DNA of 14,149 bases from Clostridiales bacterium (GTDB taxonomy: Bacteria > Bacillota > Clostridia > Lachnospirales > Lachnospiraceae). Below the pieces are notes generated by a model. That model saw only the letters and a list, made by a program, of their open reading frames with translations, was not told the origin of the DNA and did not search any database. Positions 1-5,644 of the stretch are shown one piece after another. Location of the stretch: the NCBI GenBank assembly GCA_018369015.1, contig JAGZDD010000095.1, forward strand, positions 1-14,149, in the 5' to 3' direction. Every line of letters begins with the position of its first letter. Positions within the stretch are counted from its first letter, which is position 1. Position numbers and translations under genes: made by a program.

Positions 1-39
1 AATAGCTTCTGGCGGCTCTGCCGGCTTGTATTCAAGCTT

Positions 40-837
40 TTATTTTTCAGTTTCCCTTTCCCTAAGCAAAGCTCTCAGCCGCTCCACCTCTTTTTCCGCG
101 GCTTCGGCGCGCCTTGCCTCTTTCTTTGTATTCTCACGCTCCAAATCTCTGCCTTGCTGGATTCCCCTCTCAAAGTTTTCTTTATCCCGCTGCAATAATT
201 TCATATACTCCCGCCTCCATTCCTGATTGGTGCGCGCCTTATGCACAGCGCTGTCCAGCCGGATTACAAATGGGTTGTCCGAAATATTTCCATTAAGATA
301 GCTAAGAAATGCCTTCATGTTCTCTGAGGCCTCAGAAACATCTCCTTTGGAATTTAAAAATATTTTTCGGGTTTCATCCCGTAAAGCCAGCTTTGGATTC
401 TGAATACAGCGATTTTCAAAAGTATACATATACCTGTTTTCTCCAAACAAATCAAAGGTACATATAAATATAATAATACTTTTATTCAGCTCCCGATACA
501 GCGCGCCTTTTTCAATAAGGTCAAGGTCAATCATGCCCTGGTAATATCTGCTTCGTTTCGGCAAATCCCCGGTATTTGTTGTCTGCATTTCAATATTGTA
601 AACCGTACCTAAAAAGTCTCTGACATACACATCCAGCCGAACGCTTTTAGCATCAACCGTCATATCAATACTTTTTTGTTCCTCCGGATATTCAATGCGG
701 TCAATTTCGATGTTCAAAATTGTTTCCAGCACCTGTCTGCAAATCTCAGAGTTTCGCATGACCTTTCCAAAAAGAAAATCATTGGTAATGTCCAGTTCTT
801 CCCATGGTGTTTCATGCATATTTTCCATTTTCTGCAT
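40..837 (-). CDS. Rpn family recombination-promoting nuclease / putative transposase (PD-(D/E)XK)
   Basis: The 265-aa protein opens with the family-typical stretch ITNDFLFGKVM (residues 17-27). It carries a PD-(D/E)XK-like core: Asp69 in RLDVYVRD (67-74), then E83-x-Q85 in NIEMQT (81-86), followed by the RSRYYQG segment (95-101) usual in this family. Residues about 215-262 are highly charged and probably form a coiled coil or long helix, as Rpn/PDDEXK_2 proteins often have C-terminally. Family members are DNA endonucleases linked to RecA-independent recombination, and recent work links some to phage defence; the role here is not shown by the sequence. The ATG at 837 is supported by AGGAG 9 nt upstream. 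It appears monocistronic with its own promoter (904-932). No inverted repeats or target duplications mark it as part of an IS. The residue positions of the core are read by eye, but the family assignment is firm. Confidence 0.87.
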   Translation of the reverse strand: MQKMENMHETPWEELDITNDFLFGKVMRNSEICRQVLETILNIEIDRIEYPEEQKSIDMTVDAKSVRLDVYVRDFLGTVYNIEMQTTNTGDLPKRSRYYQGMIDLDLIEKGALYRELNKSIIIFICTFDLFGENRYMYTFENRCIQNPKLALRDETRKIFLNSKGDVSEASENMKAFLSYLNGNISDNPFVIRLDSAVHKARTNQEWRREYMKLLQRDKENFERGIQQGRDLERENTKKEARRAEAAEKEVERLRALLRERETEK

Positions 838-892
838 TTTCCACTACTCCTGTTCATATCCTTCAATTTTCTTATCTTTAGTAATAGCATTT

Positions 893-911
893 CGTATAAT
901 TATATTATACG
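893..911. promoter_or_regulatory. Inverted repeat over the -10 box of the nuclease promoter (candidate operator)
   Basis: CGTATAAT (893-900) and ATTATACG (904-911) form 8-bp perfect arms around a 3-bp spacer. The right arm is the -10 hexamer of the minus-strand promoter, so a protein bound here would block transcription of the nuclease. The arms are AT-rich and chance is possible. No regulator gene for it is visible nearby. Confidence 0.35.
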
Positions 912-932
912 GGTATCTATTCTATGGCGCAA
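904..932 (-). promoter_or_regulatory. Sigma-A-type promoter of the Rpn nuclease gene
   Basis: On the minus strand the -35 box TTGCGC (927-932) and a perfect -10 box TATAAT (904-909) are separated by 17 bp. The start codon lies about 65 nt downstream of the -10 box. The -35 matches 4 of 6 consensus bases. The -10 box is half of an inverted repeat (893-911), so the promoter may be repressible. Confidence 0.6.
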
Positions 933-960
933 CTAAAACCTTACCAGAATGCTGTCAAAT

Positions 961-991
961 CGTAACAGTTCAGCATGGCTGAACTGTTACG
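961..991. repeat. Perfect 14-bp-stem hairpin just after the glycoside hydrolase gene
   Basis: The arms at 961-974 and 978-991 are exact reverse complements around a 3-nt spacer (ATG at 975-977). The arm core GTAACAGTTCAGC recurs exactly at 14051-14063. The hairpin begins one base after the stop codon of the minus-strand hydrolase gene, so it could end or stabilise that transcript. No clear U-run follows on either strand (ATTTGACAG on the minus strand), so it is not a textbook intrinsic terminator. It may be an internally deleted copy of the palindromic repeat at the right end of the window. Confidence 0.6.
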
Positions 992-2560
992 TCAAATCTC
1001 ATACACTATCACACTGACTGTTCCCGGCATTTCACCCAGGCGAATATCCATCCGTTCATCACCGTTTAAAACGCGGCCGCCAATAAAGGCTCCATTTTCG
1101 ATACGGCCTTCCCTGGCCTCCCCAATAATAACTTCCTTACGGCTCCCAAGCTTTGGATAAAATTTGAAGGAATACCCCATTCCGGTAAATAAGAACTGGT
1201 CTGTTCCAAGCTCATAGACAATTCCGGCGGCTACCGGCTTTCCTGCCTCCTTGCGGTCGTAGGATATGACGATATCATATTTTTCAAAGGCCAGTAAAAT
1301 GCCGTCGTCTGTATCGCCGCGCTTTACAAAGGCTTTCATATGCTCCGTATTCCGGTGCTGTAAGTATAACGGTTCCATATGTTCAATAAGTTCATAAGTT
1401 TTTGACAAATACGGCGCCGTCTTGCTGCAGTCCATAGCGCTCATATCAATATTCAGAGCCATCATTACAAATAAAGGCGGCTTCTTCAAATTTTCGGGAG
1501 CTACATTCAAATCCTCAATACCAAAGGGCGAAACACCAATCGCATAATTGTGTCCAAAGGCATACAGCAAATAGCTGACAGCCCCGGGATCTTTGCGCAC
1601 CTCCGGTACAAACAGCGGATTGTCCGGCGCTGTATATTCATCCATCACATCGGCAGTATATGGCACATAAATGTCAGGAGCCAATGTAAATAAGGACGGC
1701 GCACAGTGCTTCCACATTTTCTTCATTTTCATCACCGGGCCGCCGCAGGGATACGTGCCAGGCCGCCACGGATGCTGCTCAAGCCAGGCGTTGGCATACA
1801 TTGGAATCGGATATTTTTCCTGTCCGGCCTTTGCAATCGTTTCAATAGCATTGGCATAGCCCCAGGCCATGAACAGCTCAGAAGCGTTTTCTCCAAATAC
1901 TTCCTCCCAGGAAGTTCCTGCCATATTGGCAGGAAAACGGCCGTCATTTTCAAAAAGCTGCTTTATATCCCTTGGAACCGGTGCTTCGTACAAGCTCTGG
2001 GCGAAGCTGTTAAAATCCCGCTCCGTATGCAAAACGCCAATTTCATTTTCAATCTGTACAAAAAGCACTGTATTTTCCTCAGAGTCCACAGACCGGATAT
2101 GTTCCATCAGCATTGAAAAAGCATCGGCGTCCTTTTTAACCGCAGCCCCGCAAAACGGAGAAATTGTATTAAGCTTATAGCCTTTTGCGTCTTCGGCCCG
2201 AAAATAGGTTTCATTATTGGTTTTCATCCACATAGGTACATAATTCGATTCTGAATTTTTCCACAGTCCAAACCACAAAATAACAAGCTTCATCTGTTCC
2301 CGGCGGGCCTGTGCGATCAGCCCGTCAACAACAGAAAAGTCAAATTTCCCTTCCACGGTCTCAATCGTTTCCCAGGCTACCGGAAGCACCACGGTATTCA
2401 TATTCAATCCCTTCAAATAAGGCCATACATTTTCCTCCATATACTCAAGACTAGAGGAACTGGAATTATGCAGTTCCCCGCCCCTTACAAAAAAGGGGCG
2501 TTCGTGTACAAATAACGTTTTAATACCATTTTGCTCACCAATGTAAGGTAATTTTGACAT
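992..2560 (-). CDS. GH35-like (DUF5597-type) beta-galactosidase-family glycoside hydrolase
   Basis: The product is 522 aa when started at the ATG at 2560, which has AGGAGG (2569-2574) 8 nt upstream; the frame stays open for 29 codons further up but nothing supports a start there. The N-terminus has the family-type FFVRGGELHNSSSSS segment (residues 23-37), followed by a TIM-barrel fold. Likely acid/base is Glu173 in FVQIENEIG and likely nucleophile is Glu320 in LFVPEVRKDPG, fitting clan GH-A retaining enzymes. The C-terminal part (from about 395) is a beta-rich domain. There is no signal peptide, so it probably cleaves imported galactosides or related oligosaccharides in the cytoplasm. It is divergent from a sugar O-acetyltransferase at 2841. 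No transporter is present in the window and the exact substrate cannot be read from sequence. Confidence 0.85.
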   Translation of the reverse strand: MSKLPYIGEQNGIKTLFVHERPFFVRGGELHNSSSSSLEYMEENVWPYLKGLNMNTVVLPVAWETIETVEGKFDFSVVDGLIAQARREQMKLVILWFGLWKNSESNYVPMWMKTNNETYFRAEDAKGYKLNTISPFCGAAVKKDADAFSMLMEHIRSVDSEENTVLFVQIENEIGVLHTERDFNSFAQSLYEAPVPRDIKQLFENDGRFPANMAGTSWEEVFGENASELFMAWGYANAIETIAKAGQEKYPIPMYANAWLEQHPWRPGTYPCGGPVMKMKKMWKHCAPSLFTLAPDIYVPYTADVMDEYTAPDNPLFVPEVRKDPGAVSYLLYAFGHNYAIGVSPFGIEDLNVAPENLKKPPLFVMMALNIDMSAMDCSKTAPYLSKTYELIEHMEPLYLQHRNTEHMKAFVKRGDTDDGILLAFEKYDIVISYDRKEAGKPVAAGIVYELGTDQFLFTGMGYSFKFYPKLGSRKEVIIGEAREGRIENGAFIGGRVLNGDERMDIRLGEMPGTVSVIVYEI

Positions 2561-2630
2561 TTTATTTTCCTCCTGCAATTTTATTGTATAAACTTCAATC
2601 TCCAGGCACAGCCAGAGCCGCCATATGTTT

Positions 2631-2646
2631 TGATATATTAATATCA
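2631..2646. promoter_or_regulatory. Short inverted repeat in the hydrolase/acetyltransferase intergenic region
   Basis: TGATAT (2631-2636) and ATATCA (2641-2646) flank a 4-bp spacer in the 280-bp divergent interval 2561-2840, about 70 bp ahead of the hydrolase start. This is the geometry of a regulator half-site pair, but the region is very AT-rich and a chance match is likely. I could not find a convincing -35/-10 pair for the hydrolase. The rest of the interval holds the acetyltransferase promoter and its leader. Confidence 0.25.
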
Positions 2647-2721
2647 TATCACGCCATATAGCATATATCTATCACATATTATTAGGATTATATATTAAAA
2701 TATTAAGTTTTTCAAAAAGAA

Positions 2722-2750
2722 ATGACACTGTAAATCGCTCATGGTATACT
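2722..2750 (+). promoter_or_regulatory. Sigma-A promoter of the sugar O-acetyltransferase gene
   Basis: The -35 box ATGACA (2722-2727) and -10 box TATACT (2745-2750) are separated by 17 bp, and the -10 is extended by a TG at 2742-2743. This predicts an approximately 85-nt leader before the ATG at 2841. The leader contains a weak stem, TTGCCGC (2767-2773) with GCGGTAA (2794-2800), with one G-U pair. Confidence 0.65.
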
Positions 2751-2840
2751 GGAATTGCTTAAAGCATTGCCGCTGTTTTGGTTTTTACTGCCTGCGGTAA
2801 TAGCAAATAAAAGAATACGAAAGTTAGGAGGAATAAATAA

Positions 2841-3428
2841 ATGACAGAAAAGGAAAAATCCTACGCAGGATTATTATATCAGCCAAACGACCCGGAACTC
2901 ACCTCGGATCGTGATAAAACTGTGCAAAAATTATACGACTATAATCATCTAAATCCGCTGGATCATAAAGCGAAAGAACAGGCGATCCGCAACATTCTTG
3001 GAAGATCAGGAGAAAATTGCACGGTACAGCAGCCTCTTTTTTGCACCTATGGCTACAATGTTACTGTTGGAGATAATTTTTTTCTGAATGTCAATGGGAA
3101 GCTTATGGACAGTGGAAAAATTACGATTGGAAATAATGTATTTATCGCTCCTGATGTCTGCATTATTACTGAGGAACACGCCATGGATATTCCTTCACGC
3201 AATGCCGGCCTGGAATACGCGCGCCCCGTAACTATCGAAGATAACGTATGGATTTGTACAGGCGCTTTAATTTTGCCGGGAGTCACCATTGGTACGGGCA
3301 GTGTTATTGGCGCAGGCAGCGTTGTCACCAAAAATATTCCGCCAATGTCGCTTGCTGCGGGAAATCCCTGCAAAGTTATAAAAAAGTTACAGGCCGGCGT
3401 GCCTCAAGAAAAAGATACAGAAAAATGA
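2841..3428 (+). CDS. Maltose/galactoside O-acetyltransferase family protein (LacA/Maa type)
   Basis: The 195-aa protein has the usual length and layout of LacA/Maa/NodL enzymes. A helical N-terminal cap begins SYAGLLYQPNDPEL (residues 7-20). A left-handed parallel beta-helix of hexapeptide repeats then runs from about 60 to 165 (examples TIGNNV, VTIGTGSVIGAGSVV). The end, SLAAGNPCKVIKKL, is typical. The probable catalytic base is His113 in TEEHAMD, equivalent to His115 of E. coli LacA. It transfers acetyl from acetyl-CoA to a sugar hydroxyl in the cytoplasm, classically as detoxification of unmetabolised sugars. AGGAGG (2826-2831), 9 nt ahead, fixes the ATG. The divergent GH35 gene echoes the lacZ/lacA pairing, but the genes are not in one operon. 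Confidence 0.9.
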   Translation: MTEKEKSYAGLLYQPNDPELTSDRDKTVQKLYDYNHLNPLDHKAKEQAIRNILGRSGENCTVQQPLFCTYGYNVTVGDNFFLNVNGKLMDSGKITIGNNVFIAPDVCIITEEHAMDIPSRNAGLEYARPVTIEDNVWICTGALILPGVTIGTGSVIGAGSVVTKNIPPMSLAAGNPCKVIKKLQAGVPQEKDTEK

Positions 3429-3462
3429 GCCGCCGACGCGTCTTAAGAAAAGATCACAGATA

Positions 3463-3504
3463 GGCTTTCTATAAAGCGCCATTGAAGAAGCTTTATGGAA
3501 GGCC
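3463..3504 (+). terminator. Hairpin between convergent genes (possible transcript end)
   Basis: The arms 3463-3477 and 3490-3504 form a 15-bp stem around a 12-nt loop. The two non-Watson-Crick positions are U-G pairs in plus-strand RNA but A-C mismatches on the minus strand, so the structure favours plus-strand transcripts from the acetyltransferase gene, whose stop lies 34 bp upstream. The right arm overlaps the last codons of the convergent DUF1275 gene. There is no U-tract, so termination is only suggested. Confidence 0.4.
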
Positions 3505-4206
3505 GATCTCATCGTCTGGCTCAATAGATTTTTCATTAAGCAGGGCAATCCCTTTCCGCCATTCTGTCAAACGCTTAGTAAGTGCCAGAGCGCTCCCTAA
3601 AGGCAAAATACATAAAAGCACTGCGGGTACGTTCCACAGCCTTACAGCAAGGCAGCCAAACAAAACGCCGCTATGGAAAAACACTAAAGTTATTGTATAA
3701 AAAGCTGCCTTTGCCCTCTGCTTCTCATCTTTTGTACGGATATATTCCGTCCATCCCAAAAGCATTTGCTTAATATTATTTGTAGAAAATATCGTTGCGC
3801 TATTGTAGCCTTTGGCCCCGGCAAAAATCCCCCACTGAAATGCCGTTACGCAAAAAATAGGATATAAAGCAACAATTGGATTCAACGTTCCAGGCAAAAC
3901 TGCCGCTATAATAATCCCGGCAGCCTCTACAATAATGCAGACGGGGCGCACATCGCCTTTATAGCTTTTCGACAGCAAATATGCCGCTACTAAAGCCGCT
4001 CCATAAATCAGCAGAGCTAACAGACGAATTAAAAGCTCTGCCAAATTTCCCTGTGTTCCGCAAATAATCGCTTCAATTAAATTCCCTGTCTGGGCGGAGC
4101 CAAAATTCCCGCCCCGCAAAAGCAGGGCATATGCGCCTAAAAAGCCTCCGATAAAACACATGTTATAGTGCAGAGCCGTATCTGTTTCATTTCTTAACCA
4201 TTTCAC
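3493..4206 (-). CDS. DUF1275 (YoaK) family integral membrane protein
   Basis: The 237-aa hydrophobic protein has about six predicted membrane segments (roughly 13-31, 56-78, 87-105, 109-129, 167-188, 192-210). The family hallmarks are SAQTGNLIEA (37-46) near the first segment and NSATIFSTNNIKQM (135-148) after the fourth. The function of DUF1275/YoaK proteins is not established; a transport role is often guessed. The ATG at 4206 has only a weak GTGA-like Shine-Dalgarno sequence. The gene diverges from a LysR regulator over a 92-bp interval, so it is the likely regulated partner. Its own promoter is not obvious: the minus-strand TATAAT at 4269-4274 lacks a good -35 box, which would suit an activator-dependent promoter. 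Confidence 0.85.
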   Translation of the reverse strand: MKWLRNETDTALHYNMCFIGGFLGAYALLLRGGNFGSAQTGNLIEAIICGTQGNLAELLIRLLALLIYGAALVAAYLLSKSYKGDVRPVCIIVEAAGIIIAAVLPGTLNPIVALYPIFCVTAFQWGIFAGAKGYNSATIFSTNNIKQMLLGWTEYIRTKDEKQRAKAAFYTITLVFFHSGVLFGCLAVRLWNVPAVLLCILPLGSALALTKRLTEWRKGIALLNEKSIEPDDEIGLP

Positions 4207-4235
4207 ATTTAATCACCAGTAAACAGGATAACACA

Positions 4236-4264
4236 TTGACGCCATAATTTAAAATACATATAAT
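4236..4264 (+). promoter_or_regulatory. Promoter of the LysR regulator gene
   Basis: TTGACG (4236-4241) and TATAAT (4259-4264) are separated by exactly 17 bp, close to the sigma-A consensus. The predicted start point is near 4271, about 28 nt before the ATG at 4299. The -10 box lies within the palindrome at 4259-4274, which fits autoregulation. Confidence 0.7.
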
Positions 4265-4274
4265 ATATATTATA
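4259..4274. promoter_or_regulatory. 16-bp perfect palindrome in the lysR/DUF1275 intergenic region
   Basis: TATAATATATATTATA is its own reverse complement. It supplies a perfect -10 hexamer to the plus strand (4259-4264) and another to the minus strand (4269-4274). Its place between a LysR gene and its divergent neighbour makes it a candidate LysR binding site. The alternating A/T composition means it could also simply be two overlapping -10 boxes. Confidence 0.4.
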
Positions 4275-4298
4275 CGATACTTGAAAGGTATGATATAT

Positions 4299-5192
4299 AT
4301 GGAATTAAGAACGCTCAAATATTTTCTTACGGTTGCGGAAGAAAAAAATATCACTCATGCCGCCAAAAAGCTGAACATTTCCCAGCCGCCCTTAAGCCGT
4401 CAGCTCGCCCAGCTTGAAGAGGAGCTTGGCGTTACTCTGTTTATCCGGGGGAAACGTCATATACAGCTCACAGAAGAGGGAAAATATCTGGCACAGCAGG
4501 CACAGCACATTCTTAATATGGCACAGCAGACATGCCAGCAGCTTGTGGAAATGAAGGAGCAGGCGGTCAAAGGAATGTTGCTGCTTGGCGTTACAGAAAC
4601 ATGCAGCGCCAGCATTTTGCCTTCCATCCTTCCGAAATTTCGCAGGCTGTATCCCCAGGTAGCCTATGACATATGGTGCGGGAGCAGCAGCGACATCGGT
4701 CAGCGCATTGAGCATGGGCTTCTTGACATAGGTATTATCCGGGAACCTTTATCCATGGAAAATTTTGAATCCAGGTATCTCACCGATGAAGCGTGGATAG
4801 CCATTACTGGGAAAGGCCATCCACTTTCAAGGTCAGCTTCGGTCAGTTTAGACCAGCTCTGCCGTGAGCCGCTTTTCATCCCATCAAGGCAGCCGCTCCA
4901 AAATGAAATCCATCATTGGCTTGCAGCACTTTCAGACACCTACGAAATCGCCGGGATGTACAATCAGATTTCAAGTATAATCCCTCTGATCGCCGGAAAT
5001 ATGGGCGTCGCCATCTGCCCGGAATCGGTCAAAAAATATACCGATGACCGGCGGCTTTCTTATCTGTCTATTAAAAAGCCGCAGCTAATCACCGGTTTAT
5101 ATATGATCTGCGCCCGGAGCCGTTTAAAAACCCCGGCAGCAAAAGCCTTCTGGGAATACGTCACTGCCATTTTCCCGCCCCGGCAGGCCTAG
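4299..5192 (+). CDS. LysR-family transcriptional regulator
   Basis: The product is 297 aa from the ATG at 4299, which gives the usual LysR N-terminus MELRTLKYFLTVAEE and has GAAAGG (4283-4288) 10 nt upstream; an in-frame TTG at 4281 would overlap that site. A winged helix-turn-helix occupies residues 1-60 (ITHAAKKLNISQPPLSRQL is the recognition region), followed by a linker helix. An effector-binding periplasmic-binding-protein-like domain runs from about 90 to 290, starting LLLGVTETCSASILPSIL. The protein binds DNA as a tetramer and is controlled by a small effector that cannot be predicted here. Divergent placement suggests that it controls the DUF1275 gene and itself. Confidence 0.92.
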   Translation: MELRTLKYFLTVAEEKNITHAAKKLNISQPPLSRQLAQLEEELGVTLFIRGKRHIQLTEEGKYLAQQAQHILNMAQQTCQQLVEMKEQAVKGMLLLGVTETCSASILPSILPKFRRLYPQVAYDIWCGSSSDIGQRIEHGLLDIGIIREPLSMENFESRYLTDEAWIAITGKGHPLSRSASVSLDQLCREPLFIPSRQPLQNEIHHWLAALSDTYEIAGMYNQISSIIPLIAGNMGVAICPESVKKYTDDRRLSYLSIKKPQLITGLYMICARSRLKTPAAKAFWEYVTAIFPPRQA

Positions 5193-5238
5193 TATAATAA
5201 ATCCCAATCGTAACGATTTCGTTTACAATGTTTGGGCC

Positions 5239-5580
5239 CTATATAGTCAGCAGCGGCGCCCCGGAAGAAATCAGCCTTGTCAGCGGATCGCCCCACGGGA
5301 TCACTTCCATTCCCAAATCCTCAAGCTGCTTCTTAACGCCAAGATTTTCGGCGCAGGCAATACACGCAGAAAATTTAACACCTACATGCATGGCCATGCG
5401 GATTTTCTCCTGAATATTTTCATCCTCAGCCACATATTTTGCCGTAGCTCCCCAAATAATCACCGTTACCTCATCCCACCACTGATGGGTCAGGGAATTA
5501 ATGGCATACATCATCACCATATTATGTGATGTCAGTGGGTCAGCATTGGTCCATAAAATGTTTAAACGTTTTGATGACAT
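5239..5580 (-). CDS. DsrE-like small protein with a CIAC motif
   Basis: This 113-aa single-domain alpha/beta protein resembles the DsrE/DsrF-like family. It starts with a beta strand, LNILWTNADPLT (residues 6-17), and has a central VTVIIWGATAKYVAED region. Cys73 and Cys76 lie in SACIACAENLG, around the position of the active cysteine in this superfamily. It ends IPWGDPLTRLISSGAPLLTI. DsrE/TusD proteins carry sulfur as a persulfide, but many short clostridial members have unknown roles. A sulfur-relay role is only inferred from the cysteines. AGGAGGAGG-like bases lie directly ahead of the ATG at 5580. It is the last gene of the minus-strand train, 64 bp after the double methyltransferase, with a strong hairpin between them, so its expression could differ from the genes before it. 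Confidence 0.8.
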   Translation of the reverse strand: MSSKRLNILWTNADPLTSHNMVMMYAINSLTHQWWDEVTVIIWGATAKYVAEDENIQEKIRMAMHVGVKFSACIACAENLGVKKQLEDLGMEVIPWGDPLTRLISSGAPLLTI

Positions 5581-5603
5581 TGATTATCCTCCTCCTATAA
5601 GTT

Positions 5604-5636
5604 GTTACTATTCACGGCTTCGCCGAGAATAGTAAC
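5604..5636. repeat. Perfect 10-bp-arm hairpin with inner stem, between methyltransferase and DsrE genes
   Basis: GTTACTATTC (5604-5613) pairs with GAATAGTAAC (5627-5636), and inside it CGGC (5615-5618) pairs with GCCG (5622-5625) around a 3-nt loop; a single A-A mismatch separates the two stems. No U-tract follows on either strand, so it is more like a repetitive palindrome or an RNA-processing/stability element than an intrinsic terminator. The GTTAC/GTAAC ends resemble those of the hairpins at 961-991 and 14051. Confidence 0.55.
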
Positions 5637-5644
5637 TATAAGTT

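Noticed and set aside
1..39. GC-rich short repeats (GGCGGC, GCCGGC) after the nuclease gene as its terminator.
   Set aside because: The arms are imperfect and short, and the window ends before a tail could be judged.
40..991. Rpn nuclease plus hairpin as an insertion sequence or composite mobile element.
   Set aside because: No terminal inverted repeats or target-site duplication flank the gene; the hairpin lies on one side only.
1671..2180. Plus-strand open frames of more than 100 codons opposite the glycoside hydrolase, and similar ones opposite other genes.
   Set aside because: They have no ribosome binding sites, show no recognisable domains, and lie opposite well-supported genes.
2561..2647. 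29-residue N-terminal extension of the glycoside hydrolase, hydrophobic enough to suggest a signal peptide.
   Set aside because: It starts without a ribosome binding site, contains acidic residues where a signal would be positive, and AGGAGG is perfectly spaced for the ATG at 2560.
5206..5218. AATCG-TAA-CGATT inverted repeat after the LysR gene as a terminator.
   Set aside because: The stem is only 5 bp and AT-rich, with no proper U-tract; not supportable.
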